The notes under the pieces were generated by a model that searched no databases, was not told the origin of the DNA, and saw only the letters and a program-made list of their open reading frames with translations. The position numbers and the translations under genes are program-made. A stretch of DNA of 64,000 nt, taken from contig PVNU02000868.1 of the NCBI GenBank assembly GCA_003013855.2, positions 4,272,501 to 4,336,500 on the forward strand, in the 5' to 3' direction. Numbering within the stretch: the first letter of the stretch is position 1; every line of letters begins with the position of its first letter. The stretch comes from Liriodendron chinense. Its lineage: Eukaryota > Streptophyta > Magnoliopsida > Magnoliales > Magnoliaceae. Of this stretch, positions 11,838 through 22,456 are shown one piece after another.

Positions 11838-12420
11838 CTCAAATTCCTTGATGATATCTGGATGATTTGACCGTTGACTTGTTCCTTAATGATTTGCGGA
11901 AGATGAGACTTCTTAACTGCATGGATGATGACTTGAACGGTTCAGATTGCTTGGTTAGGCCTTGTGGGCCCACTTGATGATTAGATCTTGGATTCTGGCA
12001 CTTCTTTTGACGATCGAACCTTTGATCTTGCTGCTCCATGACTTGAGTAAGCTTTCCAATGGTTTGGATCCTGATGATCTAGTCCTTGAATGGTTCAGAT
12101 TGATAGATTCGGCCCTGTGGGCCGGCTTGAGATCTCGGCTTTGCTTTGGGGCACCTCTTTTGATGACTTGTGAGGCTAAGAAGACTTCTTATGGTATGGA
12201 TGACGGCTTGAACATCTCAGATCACTTGACTTGGCTTTGTGGGCCCACTTGATGATTAGATCTTGGATTCTGGCCCTTCTTTTGATGATCAGCCCTTTGA
12301 TCTTGTTGTTCGATGACCCATGCGAGTCTTTCCATGGTTCAGATCATGGTAATCTGGTCTTTGAATGGCTTGGATTGCTTGTGGCCCCCACTTGATCACC
12401 TTTCCTTCTTTTTGACTTGA
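11838..12420. repeat. 275-bp tandem duplication between the two antisense genes
   Basis: The segment starting 'gggcccacttgatgattag' at 11966 recurs at 12241, with matching flanks ('gatcttggattctggc', 'cttgaa..gg..cagatt'). It is rich in 'ttgatgatc' words that grade into the D/G-rich frame downstream. No gene is called within it. Confidence 0.75.
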
Positions 12421-12819
12421 TCAGTCATGCTCTGGCCGCATTGCTTCGTGATTGAACCGGTGGGGCACCTTTTATATGATCTTGATCAGCCTTAGGCGAA
12501 ATCTGGAGTGGACCGGAGCCTTGGGCGGCCCATGGAGCGCCATCTGCTGACGTGGACTGTCAGCCTCACTTACCAAGAACCCTGGAGCCAATCCCGCGGA
12601 GAGAGAGGATCTGCGTCCGTACGGGCAGCCCAGGGAAGGCCGCCCAGGACTCGCCTCTTGAGCGGCCTGGGCTGGCTTGGGTTTGGACATTCTTCTCTGT
12701 CCACTGTCCCTGTCTCCACCTGCTTTGCACTGGCGAGTTTGATTCCAGCCATGAATATTCTTCTTGTCTCCTCTTCCCTCATCATCTTGTCCTCATCTTG
12801 CTTTGTCCTTTCTTGGGCC

Positions 12820-15365
12820 ATGGATGTTGGTGATTTAGGGGCTGTGGGGGCTGCCCATGGTGGGTCTCACACTCTAGATTTTCAACTGAGCTTTGATAAT
12901 GGGGAGATACCTTTAATGGATGGGGTAGATGGGGCATTAAGAGGGGGCATTGATGAAGATTTAAGCTTGGTGGTTGGTGGAGCTTTGAATGGCCCCATTA
13001 ATGGTGGGATGGCTGGAATTTCGGATTTGAATGGGCCCTTCATTGTGGGAGAAATGAATGGTTTGGATAGGATGATGGGATGGGACATAGGTGAGGCTAT
13101 GCTTCCCTTGAATATGGTCCACATGGATGATGTGATGGATGGTGGTGATGGGACCACAAAGGACATAGATGGGCTGATCTCATGCTTGGATGGGATGGAT
13201 GGTTCAGATGATACCTTTGACGGTTTGGATGCTCTGGATGAGGGCCGAGATGTGCGGCATACTTGCTTGGGTGGACTTGATGTGGTCATTGATGATGTCC
13301 CCCTGATGATGGACGGTGTGGATGCCTCGATGATCCCTTTGATCGGCCAGGATGATGATTGGATTCATGATTTCCTGTTGGAGGGGGCCGCAGGTCCAAA
13401 TCTGACCGTTGATTCTTCGATCGGTGTTGTCGGGACCCTTCTGGATGGTTCAGATGCCTTTTTTTACTGTTAGATTGGTCAGGATGCCACGATGTATGGT
13501 GTGATCTTTACTGGTAGCCCTTTTGATGGGGAGTATCGCCCTTCTTTTGATCGTCGGTCTTTTGCGCACTCCGTTCATGAGGTGGGCGAGTCTTCCCGTG
13601 TTGCTGAGGTTGTGACAGTTTCCTCCAGTGATGCGACTATATCAGACATAGCCGTTACTGGGGACAGGTCAGGGGCTGTCGAGTCTGCAGAGGTTCCAGC
13701 TTTTCCTTCTCCTTCACCTGTTGACCTTCCGATCCTTGATGAGTCATCATTGATTTCTGGGCCTTTTGTGCTGGAGGGGGTACCAGTGAGGACTTGTCAG
13801 CTGCTTCCTCGTTCTTCCTGCTCTCCGCAACTGATTGCTTCGCTTGACAGCTTGTAAGTTTATGAGAATCGGGAGTTAGAGTCCTATGGCTTCGGCAGTT
13901 TGATCCATATGGCCAGAGTTGATATTGATTGGAGGATGCTCGGAGCTGCCTTGATTGACTGGGTCCCTTCGTTGAACTTGTTTGTGTTCAACGATATGGA
14001 GATGGGGCCTTCTTTGGAGGAGCTTGCACGCTTGACAGGCTTACCCTTGGATTATACTCAGTATTTCTCGCCGAAGACATCGCCGAAGACTGCTACACCG
14101 CAGAACTGGTTCGGGATTTCTTATCTTGTTCATCCTGTAGCTGCCGGCCAGGATGCTGCAGTGTTCTCCTTGGACTTACTGTATGATCTTTTTTCGGGTC
14201 CTTGGGGTGTGGCCGGTTCTACCTTTGCTCGGAACGCACTGATGTTCTGCTTGATAGCTGAGGTGCTGTTCTCGGGATGGCGCAGGTCCCAGACCCCTCT
14301 GCTTTTTGAAGTGATGAGCCGAGCTATTCGACGGCAGGGGATCATTTCTCTTATCTTGGCCGAGCTGTTTAATGGGCTGACCGACTGCGCCTTGGGCCGC
14401 ACTCGTGTCCTTCGCGGCTGTTGTGCCTTTCTGCAGGTATCTTTTCTGCACCTTTTTCTTCTTGCTTTGCTAGGAATTGCTCTGCTCTAGCTGATCTTTT
14501 TTTTTTTGGTGATCAGGTCTGGCTATGGGAGCGTCTTTCGATGACTGTTCCTGTACCTTTTCCTGATACTCGTCGCCCAGACCTTATGCGACACATTATG
14601 GAATTTCTTCCTCATACAGCTAGGATGAGCGAGCCCTTGTATCGCAGGATGTTTGCTGAACTTCGTGACTGGAACGTTCGTTGGAAATCATCTTGGCTTT
14701 CACTTCCTCCAGTGCTTTGCGATGCACACCGCCTTCCTCTGATGTTGGTAGGCTTCCGAACTTATTTCTCTTATCACCCTATCCGGTTTCTGCGGCAGTT
14801 TGGATACGAGCAGAATGTTCCTCTTTTTGCTTTCACGGGTATCGGGCGTCGAGTGCTTCCATCTAGATCCTCTGACTTTAGGACCCGGATTGATTGTTCT
14901 TGGGTGAGTTACTTGACTGCTGATTTGCTGGGTTTTGAGCTGCGGACTTTTCCGATGGCGACCGCCCCATATCAGTACTGGGTTGCTGAGCAGTCGTTGT
15001 ATCGACGTATCCCTTGTTGGCACCAGACTGTTGACGAGGATGAGCAGGATATCCTTGGAGATGCTGGCTCTTCATCTGGTTCATATGAACCCTTTGACGA
15101 GCGCCCATTCGTTGATCCTGGTTTCCTTTTGGCCACTCATGGCCATCTGCTGTCTGAGATCTCTGCACTTCGGTATCATTGTGAGATGATGTCGAGGAGA
15201 TTGGCTGCCGATCAGAGATTGTCTGATGAGGAGACAGCGATCCGTACCCTTGAGCGCGATGAGGCGCATTACCTGCTTATGGAGGTGAGCAGGTTGAGAG
15301 CGAGGCTATCTTTTTATGAGTCAGAGGACTTACCTGATGTGGCCGAGGAAGAGGGTAGAGATTGA
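12820..15365 (+). pseudogene. DUF7745-like protein gene with Asp/Gly-rich N-terminal part, antisense inside the gypsy element
   Basis: One reading frame runs from upstream of 12820 to 14436, broken only by TAG at 13471-13473 and TAA at 13855-13857, and continues after an 80-bp GT-AG phase-0 intron (14437-14516, with a T-rich tract before CAG) to a stop at 15363-15365. Residues from 13900 on ('GPSLEELARLTGLPL', 'LILAELFNGLTDC', 'RGCCAFLQ', then 'VWLWERL', 'RDWNVRWKSSWL', 'FLRQFGYEQNVP') look to me like the family Pfam calls DUF7745, whose members are common in plant retrotransposons and have no known function. The C-terminus (about the last 70 residues) has heptad-like leucines. The part encoded at 12820-13470 is unusually rich in Asp, Gly and Met and may be low-complexity filler; an ATG at 13492 is an alternative start. 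Each stop could be a C-to-T change from a Gln codon. Confidence 0.6.
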
Positions 15366-16515
15366 TTGTGTTGGCCACCTGCACATTCCTTTTTTGCATA
15401 TATGTTTGATGATGATGCATTTTTTTTTTGTATTTTTTTGAAAAACACGATATGACATGTGTAAAAGAAATATGATACTTTTAATGAAAAAGAAGAAAAC
15501 TTTTTGAAAATCTACTGTGCCATGAGTTGTCTTGTGAGTGAGTGTCTGGATTTTGTGTCGGGATATAGGAATCAGAGCTAGGGCTCGGCCAATGCCTTGA
15601 CCGATGTCTCGAGATTTGACTTGTGTGCTCCTTTGGTTCCCTAGAGGTGTAGGCAACGGAAACTATTGCCTCTTGAGATTGTCAGAGTTTGTGGAGCTCT
15701 TTGTTCCTGACTGTACTTCTTCTTGTTCTTGAACTTTCGCTGCTCGAACCGATCTGATTTCTTGGTACCTGCACTTTTAATTTTTTAATTTTTTTTTCTT
15801 TTTGAGCCATTTTTGCCTGTAGCGCTCTTTCGAGTTTTCACTACAGCCGGCCTTTTCCCGTCATTTTTGCTTGTGGCGCCCTTTCGGGTTTTCACCACGT
15901 CTCGGGTGTTTGATCTTGCCTGCCCCTTGGCAGCTATGCTGTTTTTACCCTTGGCGCCCTTTCAGGTTTTCACCAAGTCCGCTGTATGCCCACTGTTTTT
16001 ACTCGGAGCGCCTTTTCGGGTTTTCACTCCGCCCTCTTTGTTTAGGCACACATTTTCTTTTTCTCTTTTTTTTGTTGTTTTTTTTTTTTCTGGATCTCTG
16101 GATAACTGCGGCGACTAGAGGTCGGGAATCCGTCGTTGCCGGCCGATGGCGGTCTTTCAGCCCTTATCCTGAGCTACGATAATAGAGCTGTCGGTCTTTG
16201 CTAAAGACCCTTCTGAGGTGGATGGATGGATGGATGTGTTTCTTCTTGGACTGATTTTTTTTTCTCTTGGGTGCCTTGCTTTGGCTTCCCTTTTTCTTTC
16301 TCTTTTCTTCCCTTTTTATTTTTCTTTTGTATTCTTTTTCTCTCTTTTTTTTTTGTCTTTTCCTTTTGAATCCCCCCCTTTTTTTGTACTTTCCTCTTTT
16401 TGAATCCCCTTATTTGAAACACTTGTTGGTGGACGAAAATGATTTCTCAGAGGTCTTAGCTTTGACCTCTTGACTTCAGCTCTATTAAAGTAACTCTTGG
16501 TAAGGTCAGAATAAC
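15366..16515. other. Spacer between antisense gene and integrase, with small tandem repeat
   Basis: No coding sequence recognised. Four copies of 'gcgcc(c)tttcgggttttcac' variants occur at about 15822, 15875, 15952 and 16010, spaced 53-77 bp. Around 16040-16410 the sequence is almost pure T/C. The two opposed genes end towards each other across this spacer, so it should hold 3' ends for both the antisense transcript and pol. Confidence 0.6.
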
Positions 16516-17692
16516 TTACCCGTGAAAGATCTTCACGTTGTCGGCGTTGGTTGGCTCAGGAAGATCCACCCCTCTCATGCTGGTGAGTCTGAGGGCGCCT
16601 CCGGGAAGTACTTCTCTGATGATCAGTGGCCCGTCCCACGAGGGTTTGAACTTTCCTCTAAGATCCGGAAGGTGCGACGGTAGAATCTTCTTCATAACCA
16701 TGTCGTCTACCTTGAAACTTCTTTTTCGGACTCTCTTGTTGTAAGCCCGAGCGATCCTTTTCTGATAGCACTGTGAATGACTTAGTGCACGCATGCGCTT
16801 TTCATCTGCTAGCTGCAACTGATCGAATCTCGCCCGTTGCCATTCTCCTTCTTCAATTCTGCTTTCTAATAACACCCCTAGTGATGGTATTTCCACCTCG
16901 ACTGGTAGAACTGCTTCCATTCCATAAGTAAGCTCGAAAGAAGTAACGCCCGTAGCAGACCGTACAGACGTTCGATAGGCCCAAAGTGCATATGGGAGCA
17001 TATCTGACCAATCTCGATAGGTCACGACCATCTTCTCAAGTATCCTGACGATTGTCTTGTTTGCGGCTTCTACCCCACCATTCATCTGGGGACGGTAGGG
17101 GCTTGATCGATGACGTTGGATCTTGAATTTTCTGAGGAAGTCATCCATCTTCTTATTGACGAACGGGGTCCCATTATCTGTGATGATGGCATTAGGGATT
17201 CCATACCGGCATATGATGTTGTTTTTCATGAATTTGATCACCTGAGATGCTGCAATCGTGGTGTAGGAGGCTACCTCTACCCATTTGGTGAAGTAGTCGA
17301 CTGCCACAAGTATGTACTCATGACCATTTGATGCTTTGGGATTGATCTTGCCGATGATGTCGAGTCCCCACATGGAGAAGGGCCAGGGGGTAGTCAGGTT
17401 GTATAACTCTGATGATGGGGCATGGATTTGATTCGCATGCTCCTGACACTTGAAGCATTTTCTGACATGTTGGCAACAGTCTGTCTCCATGGTGAGCCAA
17501 TAGTAGCCGAGTTGTAGAATCTTCTTTGCCATCATGTGCCCATTCATGTGCGGGCCACAGATTCCTTCGTGTATTTCTTTCATGATCTTTGCAGCTTCTG
17601 TTTCATCGACGCATCGAAGGAGGATGTGATTATAGGATCGCTTGTAAAGAACTTCGCCACTGATGGTGAACTGGCCGGCCAAACGCTGAATG
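16516..17692 (-). pseudogene. Integrase part of the Tat-like pol
   Basis: In frame with the RT part upstream but separated by a TGA at 17693-17695. It has an N-terminal HHCC zinc-binding region (His in 'IHEG' and 'GHMM', Cys pair in 'RKCFKC', residues about 38-80), a catalytic core with Asp in 'WGLDIIG' and 'ITDNGTPF' and Glu in 'GGVEAANK', and a C-terminal tail ending 'ADNVKIFHG'. The DDE residues are intact. Integrase inserts the cDNA into the host genome; here it can only be made by readthrough of the stop or from a revertant. Length about 390 residues, normal for the domain. Confidence 0.9.
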
Positions 17693-20226
17693 GTTCAGCG
17701 ATCTTTTGCTGTTGCTGATTCTGGATACTCCTGGGTTTCGAGATATTGCTTGATGTCGGCATACCAGGGTTTGTTAGGGACAGCTTCGGCTTCTTTTATT
17801 TGCAGGCAAAAGGCAGGTTCGTCTTGAACTTTGACTGTGAGCTCCCATTCTGATGCTCCTTTTGGTATCTCGAGCATTGATGCAAGTGTGGCGAGAGCAT
17901 CTGCAAACTGGTTCTTGGCTTTGGGCATGTATAAGAAGGTGACTTCCTTGAATTCTTCGATCAGATTGTCAAGATACACATGATATGGTATCAACTTCTC
18001 GTCTTTGGTCTTCCATTCGCCATTGGTCTGATTGATGATAAGCTGTGAGTCCCCAAATACTCGTAGCTTCTTGACGCCCAAGATTATGGCTTCCCTTAAG
18101 CCAGCGATGCATGCTTCGTACTCTGCCATGTTGTTGGTGCACTCGAATGCGATGCGCCTCGAGATAGGAATAGGGACATCATCTGGAGAGTAGAGGATTG
18201 CTCCAATACCACTCCCTTTAGAATTTGCTGCGCCGTCGAAGAATAATGTCCATTCATCTTTTTTCTTCTTTTCTTCCTCTTCAATGAGCAAGAGATCTTC
18301 ATCAGGGAAGAATGTCTTGAGCGGTTGATAATCCAGGAGGGAGTGGGCGGCAAGATGATCGGCGAGGGCCTGTCCCTTGATTGCCTTCTGAGTGACATAG
18401 GTGATGTCGAACTCAGACAGGAGTAGCTGCCATTTAGCTATCCTTCCAGTGAGTGCCGGCTTCTCGAACAGGTACTTGAGCGGATCCATGTGAGCGAGGA
18501 GGAGAATAGGGAATGCAATCATGTATTGACGGAGTCGCTGAGTTGCCCAGACTAGGGCGAGGCAAGTCTTCTCGATCGGGGAATACCTGGTCTCGTAGTC
18601 GGTGAACTTACGGCTCAAATAGTATATTGCTTGTTCCTTCTTCCCGGTTTCGTCGTGTTGGCCGAGGACACAGCCAATGGCTTCTGCTGCTACTGAGATG
18701 TATAACAATAGTGGTCGTCCGGGAGTGGGCGGCACTAGGACTGGAGGGTTCATGAGATACTTCTTGATGCGGTCGAAAGCGACTTGGCAATCATCATTCC
18801 ATTCTTTTGGGACGTTCTTCCGAAGGAGCTTGAATATGGGCTCACAGATAGGTGTGAGCTGTGTGATGAAGCGACTGATGTATTGAATTCTGCCGAGGAA
18901 GCCACGAATTTCCTTCTCTGTTCTGGGAGGGGGCATCTCAATGATTGCTCTGGTTTTGGTCTCGTCGACCCTGATGCCGTCCTCGCTCACCATAAAGCCG
19001 AGGAGTTTGCCTCCCATTGCACCGAAGACACATTTCTGAGGGTTGAGGCGGAGCTTGTACTTTTCTAATCTGTTGAATAACTTCTTCAGATCTTCAAAGT
19101 GTCCTTCGATTGTGCGAGATTTGACGATCATGTTGTCCACATATACTTCAAGCTCTTTGTTCATCATGTCATGGAATAATGCTGTCATTGCTCGCTGATA
19201 TGTTGCTCCTGCGTTCTTCAGACCGAACGGCATTACCCTGTAATAGAAGGTTCCCCAGGGAGTGATGAACGATGTCTTCTCACGATCTTCGACGGCCATC
19301 TTGATCTGATTGTAACCTGAGAACCCGTCCATGAATGAGAAGATCTTGTATCCAGCAGTGTTGCCGACCAGAGTGTCGATGTGTGGCAAAGGGAAGTCAT
19401 CTTTAGGACTGGCTTTGTTGAGATCTCGAAAGTCGATGCACATTCGAACCTTGCCGTCCTTCTTTGGTACTGGCACGATGTTGGCGAGCCATTCAGGGTA
19501 GTTGGAGACTACCAAGAATCCCGCGTTGTACTGCTTGATGACTTCATCTCGGACTTTTAGAGCCCATTCTGGCTTCATTCTTCGAAGTTTCTGCTTCACT
19601 GGCTTCATATCTGCCTTGGTTGGCAGATGGTGTACAACGAGCTCTTCATCGAGCCCCGGCATGTCTTCATATGAGAACGCAAAGTTGGACAATCTTGGAG
19701 CTAGGAACTCTATCATTTTCTGTTTCATCTCAGGTGGCAACGATTTTCCAATGCGTACTTCCCTAGGGATCTCAGGCGTCCCCAAGTTTACTATCTCGAA
19801 ATCATCGGCTACAACATTGGCTTTAGATTCGAACTTTTTGAGGAGATCTTCTAGTTCGGGAGCCGGATCATCATCTTCCTCATCCCGAACTTCGTCCAGA
19901 CCCATGAGCTCGAAGTCTAATTCGATGTCAAAATCATATGATTCGACTTCAAACTTATGCGACTCTTTAGACGAACTTGGCACACTATTGAATGCAGGAA
20001 AAGAAATATTTTTTGGTTTTTGAAATTTTTCTGAAATTGAAATGCTAGATGTTTTTGGCTTTTGAAAGTTTTTGATTTTTTTGGATTTTCGAAATTCGTG
20101 GGATTTTGAACAAGCAGGCATTGTAGACCATGATTGAGCCCAACTTGTTCCAAAGTTTCGGTCGCTGCTTAAACAGGCGTTTTTTTTGGAAGCCAGAGCC
20201 CTCAGATGGCTCTTTGGCTGATTCAA
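17693..20226 (-). pseudogene. Reverse transcriptase and RNase H part of the Tat-like pol
   Basis: RT motifs occur in order: 'VRMCIDFRDLNKA', 'DFPLPHID', 'FSFMDGFSGYNQI', 'FGLKNAGATYQR', and the catalytic box as YVDN at residues 362-365 instead of YVDD (Asn codon complement of 19132-19134). A first RNase H-like domain follows ('LLLYISVAAEAIG') in which the first catalytic Asp is not evident, then a second RNase H (about residues 655-780) with acidic residues in 'FFDGAAN', 'NMAEYEA', 'VFGDSQL' and 'NQFADALA'. The doubled RNase H is a hallmark of the Tat lineage. The part ends at TGA 17693-17695, where Arg (CGA) is likely. RT copies the RNA into DNA and RNase H removes the RNA. The Asp-to-Asn change should abolish or greatly reduce polymerase activity. 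Confidence 0.9.
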
Positions 20227-22456
20227 AAGTTAGGGGAACAGATGACCATTCAGGACCCCACACTTCCTCCCCTGGAGAGGTGGGGGTTGATGATTTGGGC
20301 GAAGAATCATGGTCTGGCCCAATGACCATGACTTCTCGCTGGTCGGGTTCGAGATCTGAGTTGCACTCAGTCCCTCCCGGGTCACTTACTTCGCATTGCA
20401 ATTCGTCTGGTTCCACAGCTAGACACAAGTTTGGAATCTGGACATCAGACCAATCTAGGGCTGGCCACTTCCCTTTCTTGGTCCAATGGATGGGCTGCTT
20501 CTGCCCCTGGCTGATGATTGATGAAGTTGACTTTGCAGAGATGGGCAAGTCGTGCCCCTTGCTAATTGGTGCTGAGATGGGCAAGTTGTGCCCCTTGCTG
20601 ATTGAAGTGGGCAGGTTGTGCCCCTGGTTGAGATAAGTGGGCAAGTTGTGCCCCTGGTTGGGAGCAGGTGTCAGAGTAACCTGGTCCTGAAGCTGTTGTA
20701 TTTGACTTCCTTCTTCGTCTTCATCATTTCCTTCTTCTTCTGGAGGCTTGGATGGTTCGAGAATCTGATCCCATCGAATGGGGGGCCACGTGGCCCAAAC
20801 TAGGCTCATCGGGAGGCCTTTGTGTAGTGCAGTCGGTTGATTCCCTCCTGGATCTTTGCAAGGTTCTCCTGGCTTGACGAACTGGATGGGTGAGCACCGA
20901 AATTTCTTCCTTCTTTTGTCCGTGAAGGCTGTCTTGTATCCGAGTCCCCATTTGCGTTGGTTATATACTAGCGGTACCTTTCTGGACTTGAAGTGGTTCT
21001 TCATTCGGTATTTGAGGCTCAGACGCTCTGCTGGTGAAAAGACACGGTCCACCCTTGTCGGTTCTGGATTAGCGATAGAGTTAACAGTCTCGAATTCGAA
21101 ACTGTGAAACGGGATGTCTTCCTCAGAGTGCTGGATATCGATGACCGGGATGTCTGGTTCAGTGGCAGCAACATTGGAAGGAATGATGAGCTCCTTCTCT
21201 GCATGGATAGAGATCACTTGATTTCCACAGATGTATTTCACTCGTTGATGCAGGGTTGATGGCACAGCTCCAACCTTGTGCAGCCAAGGTCCTCCGAGTA
21301 GCATGTTGAAAGAGGCTGATATATCCAGGATTTGGAATGTGATGGTGGAGACTTCCGGACCTATCTGTACCTCTATGTCGACCTCCCCTTCCACTGATCG
21401 GCGGGTGTTGTCGAATGCTCTGACGCATATGGTGCTGGGTCGGAATGAAGAAGGACTGATTCCCAGACGTTCTGCAGTCTTGAGTGGGCAGACATTTAAG
21501 CTTGAGCCATTATCGATAAGGACCAGCGGAACACAGAGGTCTTTGTATCGTAAGGCTATGTTGAGGGATCGCCCGTGATCTCGTCCTTCTGGTGGCAACT
21601 CATTATCTGTGAAGGTGATGGCGTGCGGAGCCAGGAGCTGTCCAATCATCAATGTTATCATCTCTGGTGCCGTATCGGAGGAGACGTGAGCATCGTTCAA
21701 GGTTTTGGCAAACATTTCTCGGTGTATGCGAGATGTGCAGAGTAGCTCCCGTACTGAGATTTGAGCAGGGATTGACTTGAGCTGAGTTGCCACATCGTAT
21801 GCGGCTTTATTTTTGTTGCCGAGGCCTGAGAGAGCGCCTTTGGGATCTCCTCTGCTCTGATTATCTCTTTGGATGCAACGCCCATTGGGATTCATGTTCC
21901 CCACTTCCGCACATTCTGGATAGTGCCATGGAACCTCTTTGTAGCTTTCCTCCCTTTTGCCTTCTAGGATCACCGGTTCTTGCAACGGTGCTGGTGTGGG
22001 TACCAGATCTTCCTCGTATGGAGCTTTTGCCTGGAGAACTACATTGTTGCCTGTGCTGAAGGGGTAGTATCGAGGCTTGTCTTCATAGACCACATAAGGT
22101 CGTGGTCCTGGCTTGATTGTTCCTGGAGCGGGAGGCTCCCATGGAACGAATACTGGTCTTCTTGATATGGCAGGAGGTTTCTCTGTTCGTCCCAGCTGCC
22201 GTAGCGTGATTGACACGCCTCCGGGGTTTGCCCCTTGTAATACGACTGGCTCGACTGGAAGAGCTCCTTCCAATACAACGGGTTCTTGTTGCTGATGAGT
22301 ATAATCCCTCCATTGTGGATTGGATTGTTCTGGAGTTGCCCCTTGCAAGATGACAGGTTCGTTTGTGGGCTCAATGTATGATTGTGCTCCTTCCAGGACG
22401 ACTGGTTCCCAGCTTGAATGGTTGTAAGGTGCCCCATTGAACAACTGGTATATCAT
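20045..22456 (-). pseudogene. Aspartic protease region and repeat-rich linker of the Tat-like polyprotein
   Basis: An 803-residue open frame. The protease is identified by 'LVLIDNGSSLNVCP' (D-N-G-S active site, about residues 310-325). Before it is a linker with about six 'EPV(V/I)LxGA' repeats, and after it a stretch with four imperfect 'QGHNLPTxx' repeats (about 20550-20660 on the map). The repeats continue in the other frame at the end of gag, so the frame was probably shifted by one base near 22437-22450. A second frame change to RT lies within 20045-20226, where there is a run of eight A (minus strand) at about 20177-20187; this could be a programmed shift or an indel. Confidence 0.8.

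Noticed and set aside
12508..12819. Upstream extension of the D/G-rich frame to an ATG at 12508
   Set aside because: Sequence before 12820 shows no link to the downstream domain and overlaps other open frames; the later ATG was preferred, without certainty.
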